DNA of 64,000 nt, from contig JADNRY010000196.1 of NCBI GenBank assembly GCA_015501585.1, forward strand, positions 52,772-116,771, in the 5' to 3' direction. This stretch comes from Rhodocollybia butyracea (lineage: Eukaryota > Basidiomycota > Agaricomycetes > Agaricales > Omphalotaceae). The position numbers were made by a program, and so were the translations under genes. Shown one piece after another: positions 34,650 to 46,210 of this stretch; positions within the stretch are counted from its first letter, which is position 1; each line of letters opens with the position of its first letter. The notes beneath the pieces are model-generated. The model was not told the DNA's origin. It saw nothing but the letters and a program-made list of their open reading frames with translations, and ran no database searches.

Positions 34650-35487
34650 ATGTTCAACAGCATTTCCAAGCGCAGCCTCCTAGCTTTCATCCTTGCTGCG
34701 ATTACCGCGAACGGTTTGTTCATCCTTTGGCTGATCAATGCAGAAACAAATGACTAACATCAGTATATGCCACTCACAGCTGTCCCAGCTGTGCTTCCTC
34801 CCTCAGCGGGACGTATGCTGTCCTGAACGCGAACAGCTCCATGTTGTTGAATCTTAATGGAGGGACAAGCCCCACGCAAACAATTATTGAGTTTCCGCTT
34901 ACTCAACCTATTCAAAACTTTCCGAATCAACTTGTAAGTCCTATCAATAACAACGCATTCACTCCAACTTACTTGAAGCTTACTTATTGTTTTTCCTAGT
35001 GGAAGTACATTCGGGGCCCAGGCAATACTGCAACCCTTCGGCTGGTCAAACCAAGCACATTCCTGAGTTGCAATCCCCGGCAATTGTATAGTTCCCTCCG
35101 AGTCCTTTTTGAGTTATATGGAAATACTGATCATGTTCAATAAGGGCACCCAATGTGCTGCAAGCCCTTCAACTCCGGCCCCGGCTTGGAATGTCGTGCC
35201 AACTAGTGGTGGTTACCTGTAAGTATTGGATACTCTACATCTAACCTGGATTCAATAATTGAGATATCTCCAATTTTGCAGTATCATTGATGATGCAACC
35301 GGTCTCACGCTCACAGGTACAGGTGTTTCTACGGAGGTTTGTGTAATCTCTGCGCTATAGCCTGCCAGTTAGGCTTACTCTGGGATGCGTCCCTGCTTTA
35401 TTAGCCGTGTTCCTTTCTGTTATCAATCCTTCTGCATTGGAGCAAGTCTGGGTCTTTATTGACACCAGTACAGTGGCTGGCCAGTAA
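34650..35487 (+). pseudogene. QxW beta-trefoil secreted protein, copy B (decayed)
   Basis: The six-exon layout is kept, but three single-base losses break it: in exon 2 near 34806 (GCGGGACG where others have CCGGGACG or GCCGGGACG), at the end of exon 3 near 35083-35086, and at the start of exon 6 (CCGTGTTCC against CCGGTGTCC). A 9-bp duplication after the first acceptor (CTGTCCCAG) creates an alternative acceptor in the same phase. Many substitutions are otherwise conservative, and the end still reads EQVWVFIDTSTVAGQ in its own frame. Exon 2 damage sits at the same place as in copy A. Confidence 0.75.
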
Positions 35488-35929
35488 ATTGTAGTGTATG
35501 GAAAATGTCGGGGGGTACTTACGAGATTGATACTAGTTCCAAGTTTCTCATTTCTTGGAGTTTGTGACGTTTATACAGAAGAAAAACATGAGAAGCTGGT
35601 GAAATGATAATAAAGAATGAGGAGTACCCCGACTCGTTTGAACATTGAATCTCGACCGGGAAAGCCAAACGCAACTACATTGGCGATCCGCTTGTCCTCG
35701 CAGATATTTCAACGCCGAGATGACCGCTGTCGGCGCGCTGGCGGAATCGGCTGTCTCGTTGTACTGGTCCAGTGCGATGGGATCAGGCCTATCGAAGTCG
35801 ACCTGCCTTCCAAGATTTTCCTAGGACATGAGAGACGATTCGAGCTCTTCGTTGCTCGACCATTTTGTGGAATCCAGACAGATTATAACAACGACGGCGA
35901 GGGGTGAGTTTCATTTGGCGCCTATGAAC
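35488..35929. repeat. Downstream half of the QxW-gene module, copy B
   Basis: Matches 9500-10010 and 42050-42610. The match ends abruptly near 35925, where the sequence jumps into the decayed-gene fragment (CCTATGAACAATATTGCTTG also at 30610). Confidence 0.55.
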
Positions 35930-36640
35930 AATATTGCTTGTGAAGGACGACCACTGAGAGAAAATTACGGTAAGCCTAGCCCAAAGAAAGCTCGAAAAAA
36001 ATTTAACATACCCCATTACCAACAAAACACCCGCTCGCGTGGCAATATATATCCACCGCCATACTAACATCCTCTGTTCTTGACCAAGCGTAAGATCACG
36101 GCTTGTGCGTATAATATCATCCCTGCGTAACGTGTCCTTCAGCTGATCCAGCCACTCGCTTCCTCATTAGTGAGAAGGTACAACACATCCAGTGTCCGAT
36201 ACGTCCGAATCAGCAAAACGTGGGTGAGCCCTAGCGCTGTCTGGTGCCGGAAAGCGGCCTTCTCGCTCACCTACGTTTTGCTGATCTGAGTCCCTCCGGT
36301 CCCACACTGATATAGCCTTCTTTCGAGTCCATCACCTTCTGCACCATAGCGTCCAGTGTCGGTAACCAATGTTCCGTATACTTCACCGTGTTTTCCGGAG
36401 TGTTTCAGCCCCAGCCTCCTCCTGCGGACGCTTCAAAATGGTCAGGATGGACATCGAGCAGGTTCTAACACAGAGTTCCAATTGACCAGATCGATACACA
36501 CGTCTTCGTAGTCACCGTGCAGTACATGCATAGCAACCATGCGATCAAAAGGACCTCGAGAGGCAGGCAGGGCCCAGGGGAGGGCGCGGGCCTCCTTGAA
36601 AAATGTTTGGGCGTCCTGGTGACGCTGTATGCTTCCAGCT
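35930..36640 (-). pseudogene. Decayed gene fragment next to PD-(D/E)XK module, copy 3
   Basis: Minus-strand runs KYTEHWLPTLDAMVQKV and DSKEGYI, with in-frame stops, match 10980-11640 and 30590-31110. The last 50 bp (36600-36650) join directly to the start of the PD-(D/E)XK N-terminal exon, so most of that gene is deleted here. Confidence 0.45.
36208..36292. mobile_element. 85-bp foldback insertion, CAGCAAAACGT ends
   Basis: TCAGCAAAACGTGGGTGAGC and GCTCACCTACGTTTTGCTGA are inverted copies around a 33-bp loop. The equivalent sites at 11210 and 30865 lack this insert (CGATACGTAGTCCCA at 30865), so the two copies serve as empty sites. Confidence 0.65.
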
Positions 36641-38250
36641 CATTCAAAGTCTATTCCTTTGCGGATCTGGCTATGTGAGTTAACTGGCCCATGGTTGTGG
36701 TTCATGGCATTGGTTGTGACATTGGATTCTAGGGTGGCGAAGCTGCGGATATTTCGACCCGATCGACCGCCCCGAACTCTGACTTGGAAGCGGTTTCGAT
36801 GTTGTAGGCTTTTAGATCATTGCGAAACAAAGCTACATATCAAATTCAATCCATTTTTCAACTTTTAGTCAATGGTTCAACACGATCCCGACGAGATTCA
36901 TTGGGACAAGGCAGTGAAGCCGCTTCTAGTAGCTGAGAGCAAGTTGACGAGACGGGATCTGCCCAATTCGGTTGGCGTTGGGCTACTCCAGTCACCGGAG
37001 AGACAGAGTTCAAATGACTCGGTGTGTTCTCTCGGACTCGTGAAGCGTCTGTCAGGTTTTATTACTAAGGTAGTATGTATGGGGCCTGTTGGGAGGACAC
37101 CGGTGATGCAAAAGTTGTGAATATTTGTCGAGGAAAACCTCTCCATTGAGTCCGAACCCCGCACCTCCATTGTTGCTAGACTGGGTCCCGGTCACGCTTC
37201 CGCTCTATCTACTTCGAGGCTAGGTACACTGGCTACCACCATCAAGACTCATGCATCATGGACATGTCCCGTCCTCATTTAGAATCGCAAACTCTTACGC
37301 ATCTACGTCGATAGTGTGTCTGGGTCTCTTAGTGTCGCTGCTTAAAGCTGTCGCCGAGTCTCTTTCATTGTACTTACTACGACGACGACAAATCTGAGTA
37401 TGATGACGTCTTGGAAGGAGAAGGGGATACAAGGTCGTATTCCGCTTTTCCCTCTGCTTAAAGGGGCGCTATAAAGATTCCTACTACGAGTATCAACATT
37501 ATTCTACTGACGGCTGTCAAAATCAGAACAAGAGTGGCTAGGACTGGGGCAGCGCAGAGTGGGACTGGCAGGATATCCACTATCTCCACACCCCCAGAGT
37601 ATCTTTTGCGAGGTTCAAGTCGAGGCTGAGGGACTCCCGGGATGCCAGAAGGCTGAGGGAATCGGGATTGTGATGGGTTCCCTCTCTGCTCGGGGTTTGC
37701 TCTCTGTACTGTGGTCCTTGGTATATTCACATTATCTTTCATCCTTATTTCGCTTTGTTTCCTGTTTACTCGTCTCCTGCATTCTCGGTTCCGCCTGCAT
37801 CAAACGTGATCGTTTTCTGTTCTCGTCCTGTTTTTGGCCCTTCATTTATCATGCATCATGCACTACAATATGTTTTTGGGATCAATGATGGTCTTGCTTC
37901 CCGTATCTTTCTTCCTTCCGTCATTTTTCGCTCTGTATTCACAACATTTTTGCATTCTTCAAGTTCCGTGCTCAGAATGGACGACTATTCTCACCATACG
38001 GATATGTGCATATGCATCTCTTCGGAGATAAGCTTATTATCCTCCTCTTTTTGTTTTTCACGTTGGAAGTTATTGCTTTTGCTTTATCATTATCATATAG
38101 TTACTTGGTGGCATACTCAGCTACTCAAGAATCTCGTTCTTTGTAGTTTTGCAATTCTCTGCTCAAACACAATGTTATGCTTTTTTTACCTTGTTGCGTT
38201 CCATCTCCAGATTCATCTCCTGATATAGTTTGAACCTAGCAAACTACCAT
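36641..38250. repeat. T-rich dispersed module, copy 4, with a private insert
   Basis: Left and right parts match the other copies. About 36860-37320 has no counterpart in them and contains overlapping frames on both strands (36872-37120 plus, 36898-37170 minus) without family features. It may be an inserted fragment of unknown origin. Confidence 0.55.
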
Positions 38251-38263
38251 CCTGCTTATTGTT

Positions 38264-38450
38264 CTACTTCGGCCTGACCGAAGTAGACAGCGAAGAATCT
38301 CCCTTCATCAATAGTTGGAAAGAATATCTTTCATTCAAAGATTGACCAATTAAAACCCAGGTATCATCGGTCCCGAACCATGAAAGAAGGGATTTCACTT
38401 GGTCTGTGAATGTTACGATTTCCTACCCTACTTCAGTCCGGCTGAAGTCG
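38264..38450. mobile_element. 187-bp MITE with palindromic termini, copy 1
   Basis: Starts CTACTTCGGCCTGACCGAAG and ends CTACTTCAGTCCGGCTGAAG; each terminal 23 bp is itself nearly palindromic. The same element at 58532-58718 has the same length. A truncated relative lies at 13736-13800. Confidence 0.6.
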
Positions 38451-38548
38451 TTGAATAAGCATGGTGCTAGTAACTCTGCTGACAATAGTTCACACCATAG
38501 TGGGGTAAAGTTATTTGATAGCGAAGCGACCCTGCAGCTAGCTAATTA

Positions 38549-39011
38549 GGCTCTGTTCAGTAGCAAGTTCACCCTGAACTCAACGTGAACTTCAAGTTTC
38601 AAATTCCTATATTAAGTAAAATCGAAACCTCGTCTGATGTGATTTTGATGTGATGCTATGTCTTGTAACTAGATGTAATAATTGTGACCAGACGCAGAGC
38701 CCCGCACGCGTGCTCTTTTTCTTTCCTCATGGCTTATAAAACAGACGAGGGAGTTGCTGGCAGTCAACATACATCATCGAACGGTCAGAAAACGCGTCAA
38801 CAGGCATCCACAAAGCCCAAAATCCGGTGGGCAGCGCGGTGGTATGCTAGCAGTGGCTTTCTTATCGATTGCACGCGTTAGCGCGCAGTGGTAAGGTGAC
38901 CGGCGACTGAGGTCCGGATTGTCACTCATATGATTTCAAATACCGTATATGGAAATATGAAACTTGAGGTTCACGTTCAAGTTCAGGGTGATCTCGCTAC
39001 TGAACAGAGCC
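38549..39011. mobile_element. 463-bp PIF/Harbinger-like MITE
   Basis: Inverted ends GGCTCTGTTCAGTAGC (left) and GCTACTGAACAGAGCC (right), with similarity continuing for about 60 bp. Flanks are TTA (left) and TAA (right). Paralogous sites at 33550 and 58985 (AGCTAAAGCACTGCC) lack the insert. GGNNCTGTTC-type ends and a TAA/TTA context fit Tourist/PIF-Harbinger MITEs. No transposase inside. Confidence 0.7.
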
Positions 39012-41159
39012 TAAAGCACTGCCTAGCATTCAAACTTGAAGCTGAGGTAGCATATAAGCGGGACTCGACTGTGTCGACTTTTTTTTTATCCTGATCTTGA
39101 GATCATACGGACTGTCTGGGTTCGAACTTAAAGCTAAGGAACTAAGTTGACCTTCATCAGGATTTTGATACTATACAGACTGTCTGCCACTGCGATGAAG
39201 GAAGGAAGGAACTTGAAGGAAGTTTATTAGTTACAGCCTCATGGTCCAAGTACTGACAAGGAATAGCAAGGGGAATAGTGGCGGTCACTGTTAAGATGTC
39301 TTTCCTGTCTTGATCACACAAATAATTGTTCTTACAAAATGCAACTGTTGAGGCAAAGAGAGGGGAATCGCGGCGACGTGGTGGTAACAGATCAAGAGCG
39401 ACTCGGATTATCTACTAGTCTGATGTATGTAAACCAAATGTAAACTACCTAATTATCTGATGTGACGGAGTGACCGAGCAACAATATGTATACTCCAACA
39501 GCAACTTGTTGGACACTACAGATTTTATGACCAGGATCCGATCTACCGCATACTAATGCTTGTAGTATGCCCCCGGAACTTCATAAGTGGGAAAGGGTTA
39601 TAACTGATGGTTTACTACCGTTCTCAATTCTAGTTTCAAGCTGGAAAGGTGATGTGGGGCAGAGTGCCATTGCAGAAATGAAATCCTCAAGAATCCCAGG
39701 CTCCTAGTCAATTGGAAACCTTTGACCTCAATAACATCTTCAATGAAACCGCTTTCCCTGCTTCCATACAGTTTCTGAGTAAAAATACTGATATATATTT
39801 ATTCACCTCATGGGTTCTTTGTCACTCATACCTGCTACTTCAATTAGGCTTGAATAGGTTGTGAATAGGTTCAATCATTGTCATATTTATCCTTTTTTTG
39901 GGGGTAAATTTATCCTCCCGCTTGGCTCCAGCGCACTCATGACTATGTCAAGCTCGACCCCACTAGTTGGATCCATGGAGTAGGCTCTAGTAGATGTTCC
40001 TCTCAGGGATACATTAGGCTTTAGTTGTGCTCCAAGATTTACAGCTGATGCGCATGTTTCAAATGTATGCGAATGCATTTATTATTGGTTTGGCACTCAA
40101 AAATCAGTCTTACAGCATCAGGAAAAAGACATATTTCGCAGGCTCCCCAGAGACCCCCCCCCAATCCTAGGCAATCTGGGATACACAGGGCTCCCCAGGT
40201 TGCCCAGAATTGGGGGGGGGGGGGGGGGGGTGTCTGTGGGGAGCCTGGGCGATAGGAACTTTTTCCTGATGCGCTGGAAGCTCGAATTTGGCAATGAGTC
40301 AAGGAATGAGTTATTGAACAGCTGAATCCGCATAACCATCAGGTATCTGACTGGCTCAATCAATTAGATTGTCTGGGCTCGGGTGGTCTAGCGCAACGAC
40401 ATCATATAGTAGTTGACTCGCAACTGACCTGTTTGTCCTTGCAAACATTTAAAGTTGTGACGAACGGTGCCGAGACAATGGCGGAGTGAGTACTTGTACA
40501 GTACACTGAAATTAGCAATTTGTGGAAGGGAGAAGTCCTGGATACTTCCGTTGATGCACCAACTATGGGCTCAATCTCATCCTAGAAATTATATGGCTAA
40601 ATGGTTTATCATTACTTAACAAAGTGAACCCCTATCGATGTTCTCTTCGCTCCAGGTATGTAGAAATATGGACATGATAGATCAGCATTCAGAAAACCCT
40701 GTCCAGAGTAATGTGATGAAAATAACTGATCTAAAAAAGGAATTACCTTTTGCGCCTTGCAGCTTGTTGTTCTCATCAATGGCTTAATATTTGGATTTTG
40801 AGGACCAGGATCCTCTTAGTACACAGTATGATCCACTTTCCACCTCAGCAATGGCATAATTATACTCCGAGTCCAAATCCCTCAAGCTTCGAGTCATAAC
40901 AACATTGTTGACTTGATTATACCAAGATGCACCTTCCGTTGATTCACTTATCGGGAATGGTAGTTACCGCGAGTCGAAGTGAAGCCCTTTTCGGAATTTA
41001 ATATGCTACATTAAAATTTCCGCTTTGGACAAGGTTTTCCGAAACTGCTGTAAATACTGATCTATGTTCTCTTCGCTCTAGATGTGCTCAGGGTTTGATA
41101 TGAACTTGAATGGGATAGATAGCTCACCACAATTGCCGACCTGGTCGGAGGAGGGAGAG
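39012..41159. repeat. Upstream half of the QxW-gene module, copy C
   Basis: Non-coding module as in copies A, B and D. It carries the GC-rich foldback at 40116-40271 and no gene I can support. Confidence 0.55.
40116..40271. mobile_element. GC-rich foldback element, CATCAGGAAAA ends, with poly-G
   Basis: 156 bp: starts CATCAGGAAAAAG and ends CTTTTTCCTGATG, and folds back through GGCTCCCCAG / CTGGGGAGCC type arms. The arms meet at C9 and G19 (40212-40230) homopolymers. The terminal words are the same as those of the 373-bp foldback in the helicase (55811-56183), so both belong to one family. The equivalent site in copy B (near 34245) lacks it. Confidence 0.65.
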
Positions 41160-41165
41160 TATAAA
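41160..41165 (+). promoter_or_regulatory. TATA box of QxW gene copy C
   Basis: TATAAA 60 bp upstream of the ATG at 41220, in the conserved GGGAGAGTATAAACAGGAGC context. Confidence 0.7.
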
Positions 41166-41219
41166 CAGGAGCCGTGGCTTCAAGTTGCATCTCAGCAAAC
41201 AACCCTTGCTAGTACAATC

Positions 41220-42046
41220 ATGTTCAACAAGTGCAGCCTCCTAGCCTTCCTTCTTACTGCGATTACCGCGAACGGTTTGTTTACCCTTTGGCTGATCAAT
41301 GCAGCAACGAATGACTGATATCGTACATGCTCACAGCTGTGCTTCCTCCCTCACCCGGGACGTATGCTATCCAGAACGCGAACAGCTCCTTGTTGCTGAA
41401 TCTCATTGGAGGGATGGACCCCACGCAAACCATTATTGAGTTTCCGCTCACACAACCTTTTGTGAACAACACGAATCAACTTGTAAGTCCTAGAAATAAC
41501 AATCCATTTTTTACTCCAAATTAAGTTACTTGAAACTTATTGTCTTTCCTAGTGGACGTACATTCCAGGTACAGGCAATACCGCGACCCTTCAGCTGGTC
41601 AAACCAAGCACATTCCTGAGTTGCAATCCCCCAGCCATTGTATGTTTTCCTCCGAGTCCTTTTTTGAGGATCTGGAAATACTGATCACGTTTAATAAGGG
41701 CACCAAATGCCATGCAAGCCCTTCGACTCCGGCCCCGGTTTGGAATGTCGTGCCAACTGGCGGTGGTTTCCTGTAAGTATTGGATACTCTCCATCCAACC
41801 TGGATTATATAATTGAAATCTCTCTAATTTTGCAGCATCGTTGAGAGCGTAACTGGTCTCACGCTTACGGGTCTTGGTGCCTCCCAGCAGGTTTGTGTAG
41901 TCTCTGCGCTATAGACAGGCTTAGTCTGAGATGCGGCGTTTCTTTCTTTTTATTTTTAGCCGGTGACCCTTTCCGTTGTCAATCCTATTACCAACCCGGA
42001 GCAAGTCTGGGTCTTTATTGACACCAGTGAAGCGGCTGGCCAGTAA
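41220..42046 (+). CDS. Secreted QxW beta-trefoil protein, copy C (intact)
   Basis: Exons 41220-41274, 41337-41482, 41553-41639, 41699-41772, 41836-41890 and 41960-42046 (504 nt) encode 167 aa. A signal peptide (about 18 residues, LLAFLLTAITANA) is followed by PGTYAIQNANSSLLLNL, a typical opening of a ricin-B-like/CBM13 beta-trefoil. Tryptophans in NQLWTY, APVWNV and EQVWVF recur about every 44 residues, as expected for three QxW subdomains. A carbohydrate-binding role outside the cell is inferred. All splice sites are GT-AG. Sister copies are at 8621 (frameshifted), 34650 (decayed) and 60923 (intact). The exact family cannot be fixed without a search; a mycocypin-like inhibitor is an alternative trefoil. 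Confidence 0.75.
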
Positions 42047-43370
42047 ATTGTGGTGTTTCGAAAGTGTCGGGGCGTACTTACGAGATTGATACTAGTTCTA
42101 AGTTTCTCATCTCTTATGGCATTTTAAGTATGTTCCCCGTTATGATTTTATCAAATGTACTTGTATTGTGCTGAGTTGTTCCAGAGAATCGGTAGTTTGT
42201 TAGTAGTTTGTGATGTTTATAAAGGAGAAAAATCCATGAGAAGCTGGTGAAAATGATAATAAAGAATGGGGAATACTTACCGTCAATTCTCCTTCAAGTC
42301 CTCCAAGCACCACAAGCACTCCCTGACTCTTTTGAACGTTGAATCTTGACCCGAAAAGCTAAATGCAACTACATTGACGATCCGCTTGTCCTCGCAGATA
42401 TTCAACGCCGAGATGATTGCTGTCAACACACTGGGGGAATCGGCTGTCTCGTTGTACTTATCCAGTGTAATGGGATATCCCAGGTCATGCCTATCAAAGT
42501 CGTTCCGCCTTCCGAGATATCCTGGGGCATGAGAGGTAATTGGCCTTCGGTGCTCAAGCATTTTGTGAAATCCGGACAGACTATAACGACAACAGCTAGG
42601 GGGTGAGTTTTATTTGGTGCAGTTGAGTGCCCGAGTTACTGACGGCCAGTGGTTCGTTTATTTTGCGAGGTTCGTTGTGGATAAACGCACACGAACTTTG
42701 ACCAGGAAGTTCGCGTGCATCGCCTACCAGCCATAGGGCCCTTACCTTAACCAGTAGTTACCCACTGTATCACCCTTCGCAATTCTCAACAACTCGCATG
42801 ACCATTGACGTGGGCTCGACCACTAAAGGCTTTCAAAATTCATTGTACTTTTACCTATCACGGGCAGGACAAGACTATGTGATGCATATCATAACACATT
42901 TTTAATCCTATTCAATGTTAATGTGTCAACGTTGCGGCCTCGGATTACACTTACCACCTGCACCTGCTACTGTATACCCCATCGTTGCATTGTTGCATTG
43001 GTCTCGCTACTATCCCTGTTTTATTACTTCTGTAGCTTCAATCCGACTGTCCTAGGCTAGATAATGAGATTTTCAAGTTAGCTTAGTTAGGTTTAGAGCC
43101 TTCAAGTTTTGAGCAAAACCACGCACTACTTATGAAGTTCATCCTTATCTTAGGTGGCTAGCATCTCCAATCTTCAGAGATCTCATCCTTAAGACGAGCC
43201 TTGGCCTTTTCTGGTTCAACTGAGGAAGAAACAAAATGGCGCACCAAATCAGCCTGTACTTACAACTGTTTTGGCAACATGCTATTCATAACTGCCACAG
43301 GCATGGGCTGGAGAGAGTTGAGTTGGGCACAGTGGGTGCAGGATATTCAATTGTGAGTTAGTACTATCCT
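42047..43370. repeat. Downstream half of the QxW-gene module, copy C
   Basis: Matches copy A and copy D downstream regions to about 42960. At 43145-43300 the minus strand has coding-like remnants (SSSVEPEKAKARLKDEISED) with no conserved frame upstream, so probably a gene fragment of unknown origin. Confidence 0.45.
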
Positions 43371-43620
43371 TCAATGATACCGTGTTCTACTCCATTAGTT
43401 GTCACCTTAGCATTGGTAAACGTGCTGTTTATTCAGGCATTGACTGGTTGTTCCTTGAATTACGCGCTTTAAATATTTAAATGCTTGTTGTGAATATACA
43501 GGAAGTGGTTCTAAAGAAAGCGACAGGCAAAATTCATACCCATTTAAAATTCATTAGCATAACCCTATATTATCCATCCCGACACCCAAGTTATCCGGAC
43601 CCGCCCCAACTGCTCACTCC

Positions 43621-44103
43621 TTAAGTGTACGAGACGAGTGGTGATACGTTTCGTGGTGATACGTTTCGTTTGAGTTGGGTGGGTCCACGTCGCCGTGTTG
43701 AACGTTCATGTTTGACGTCAAACTTTCGCCGAGCATCTTCTACACTAAGACCTACTCCAAAATGACTCCAGGGAGGATCCCAAGCCTTCTTCTTCATATC
43801 ATTGTCATTATCCTCCCTTTGCTTCATCCTACTCCTCAATCCACAACCCGTACAGCAACTTGCAACTTGCCCTCGAAATTCATCTCGATAGCCCCTGTAT
43901 ACGTCACCCCGGAAGGAGAGAGTCGGTTTGGGAGATGAACATCCAGAGGACATGGTTATGGGAGCAGATAGGGGGGCGTGAGTTGGGAGGGTACAGCAAT
44001 TTGCTGTGATTGGTGTTTTCGGAGGTTCGTCTGACAAATTGTTCGGAAGTGACGAGGAGCCTCTTTGGGTGAAAGCTCCAACTAGAAGGATACAACCATT
44101 CAA
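43621..44103 (-). CDS. Hypothetical protein, copy C of a duplicated region
   Basis: A 160-aa minus-strand frame with Ser/Pro-rich N-terminal part (SSGCSSPKPTLSF), then basic stretches (MKQREDNDNDMKKKAWDPP) and SVEDARRKFDVKHERSTRRR. The same region at 62800-63264 matches at DNA level, but there the frame breaks after KVYKAIMD and differs in the second half. It may be one exon of a larger gene or a decayed gene; I do not recognise it. Confidence 0.3.
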   Translation of the reverse strand: MNGCILLVGAFTQRGSSSLPNNLSDEPPKTPITANCCTLPTHAPLSAPITMSSGCSSPKPTLSFRGDVYRGYRDEFRGQVASCCTGCGLRSRMKQREDNDNDMKKKAWDPPWSHFGVGLSVEDARRKFDVKHERSTRRRGPTQLKRNVSPRNVSPLVSYT

Positions 44104-44160
44104 TTTCAGGGAAAGTCAGCGGCGTGTGTTTTGGGGAAAGATCACTAAATAGAGTAATCA

Positions 44161-45051
44161 AAGGATGATCGATGTCGACGAATATTGATTATTTGGATAA
44201 CGATGCCCAAAGATATGGAAACATACCTTAGTTCAAGGAACTTCCTCGATATCATATCAAAAACTTATCATACCCTCTGATGGCAGTCCTCTGTCCTCTC
44301 CTTCACCCTCGTCAAGAGACACCTCTGGCAAGGGTTGACGTTGAGAATGGAGAAGGAACATCGATCCATAATGTAACGCTTGAACTCATTCATCTTCCAG
44401 CATCCAAGCATTCAAGCATTCAAGCGCTCGGTTCTTCAATGATTGTGACGATGAGCTTTGGGCTGTAGATTTGTGTAAGCATAGTAGAATGGCCGGCTCG
44501 AGGGTGTGTTCAAAGTCGACAAAAAAGCGAAGGGATCATGCTCGTCATTGGCAGAGTTGGTCGGCGCTAAACCATAACGGAAAAAACGGCCCGAAGTTTC
44601 TGCGCGCTGTGAATGTGACACAACTTTCGAAATTTTGAAACTCCATGACCATAGCTGACCATTCCCTGTGGCATGACTTGCCTAAGAACCCTAGCTCCTT
44701 TAGAGTATTTGCCTCATCTTCACCCAAGGAAGTCGAGCATTTTGTAACCAGTGCTCCTTGGGAACTAAATATTTCCAACGCCTCTGGAGCGACCCTTTAT
44801 CTGGTTGCACCGTTAAGAAACATTCCATGCTTCCGCGAACTTGAATCCCTACTACCCAGAAGAGGGAATTGCTTTGCAAAGAGACATACGCGGTCAGTTG
44901 AACGCGATGGATGAGTAAGCAACCTCCAAAAGCATCATCTGTTGAAGCCGACACTGAGACGCTGAAGGTTTATAGATAACACTGCGCATGCACATGTGCA
45001 AGCTCAGACTCTGTTCTCTGCCTTGTATGCAGAATCAACTACTAATACCCA
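44161..45051. other. Module remnants up to the large transposon
   Basis: 44640-44960 matches 29930-30240 (CTCCTTTAGAGTATTTGCC, GGAGCGACCCTTTATCTGGT). 45001-45051 is the end of a T-rich module (ACTACTAATACC) that is cut by the transposon and resumes at 57507. No gene recognised in the rest. Confidence 0.5.
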
Positions 45052-46210
45052 TTATGCTGTTCAAAAGTGTGAAATATTCAATTGTGCTCCCCCCTCACAA
45101 ATGTGCTCCCCCCCACAAATCTGGTGTGCTCCCCCTTCAGAAATTTAAGTGCGCTCCCCCTCAGAAATTATGTGTGCTCCCCCTTCACAAATGTGCTCCC
45201 CCTCACAAATCAGTGCGCTCACCCCTCAGAAATTCAAGTGTGCTTCCCCCTCAGAAATTATTCATTTTGGCTTAGTCATGAAAATTACCATATTTGGTAA
45301 GGCCTAGTCACTCACTCATATGACTGCCTAATCTGAACTTACACAGTTACTTAATTATATACTATGGTGAGGCTTGAGGAATGTAATCTGCTCTAGACCA
45401 GCACAGCCATAGAATGAGAACTACCATATTTGGTAAGGCCTAGTCTTGACTCAGTCATATGACTTCTTAATCTGGACTTATGTACTTATGTCAATTATAT
45501 CATAGTAGGCGTGCTCAATTTATAAATCTGGTTTCGTGGCTTTCCGCAATTTGTAATAAATTACCGAATATAGAATTTTTTGATGGCGTGTGCTCCTCAC
45601 GATTTTCTTCCATTTGGGCTCATCGGTCCACATCGAGCGCGTTAATGACCAAGGCAAAGACTCAGGATGAGCTTTTAGGCTTAGCCTGTGCTCCTCTTGC
45701 TGTATCCAATGCTCTGGATGAAGTTGGGGATAGTGATCTACTGATAGATGACTGAGAGGAAGAGGTAGAGATACCTGAGAATACTGCAGTGTTCTGATGC
45801 AAGAAACACTTGTAGTTTGAGGCTTGTGGAGGGTATAACAAATCTTCCTACTAGTTTGGTTTTAATAATATTTATGAGAACACGTACAAGACTCCCAGTA
45901 GAACTATGATTACTGTTTCTTTCTGGGGTTGAAGATGTCTTACTAGGTGCTGGGAGGCCTCTGGCCATCAGTATAACCAGCGCGCAAAGTTTTGTGAATT
46001 CACGCCTTCGTAAATACAGGTGCGAGTCGAGAAAGATTGAAAAGTATCTGGTTCAATTCCCATCAAAAAATTCCATATCTAGTATTTTATTACAAATTGC
46101 GGAAAGCCACGAAACCGGATTTATTAATTGAGCACGCCTAGTGAGCCATCTACATGTGTCACATGACATTTGTAGGGATGAGTAATGAGCAATGACACAT
46201 AAGTTTGGTA
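45052..46210 (+). repeat. Left terminal inverted repeat of the 12.45-kb transposon
   Basis: Pairs with 57075-57502. It includes about eight subterminal units of the type GTGCTCCCCC(T)TCANAAAT (45083-45255), followed by two GGTAAGGCCTAGTC segments. The arm is interrupted at 45506-46140 by a small TIR element and then resumes with CTACATGTGTCACATGACAT. Confidence 0.85.
45506..46140. mobile_element. 635-bp TIR element nested in the left arm
   Basis: Ends are TAGGCGTGCTCAATT and AATTGAGCACGCCTA; inversion continues for about 60 bp (CGTGGCTTTCCGCAATTTGT). The uninterrupted form is visible in the right arm near 57135-57145. A TA (or TAG) duplication is possible, which would fit a Tc1/mariner-like or related MITE. 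The minus strand near 46040 has a GGTTCAATTCC word, but no tRNA fold around it. No transposase. Confidence 0.65.

Noticed and set aside
36872..37170. Overlapping frames on both strands at 36.9 kb as a gene
   Set aside because: Opposite-strand open frames of equal length, no motif, absent from other module copies.
45083..45255. Repeats of GTGCTCCCCC as a CRISPR array
   Set aside because: Units are adjacent and degenerate with no unique spacers, repeated in the opposite transposon arm, eukaryotic context.
46030..46065. GGTTCAATTCC (B-box-like) near 46050, possible tRNA
   Set aside because: No matching acceptor stem, D-arm or anticodon arm around it; it lies within the nested TIR element.
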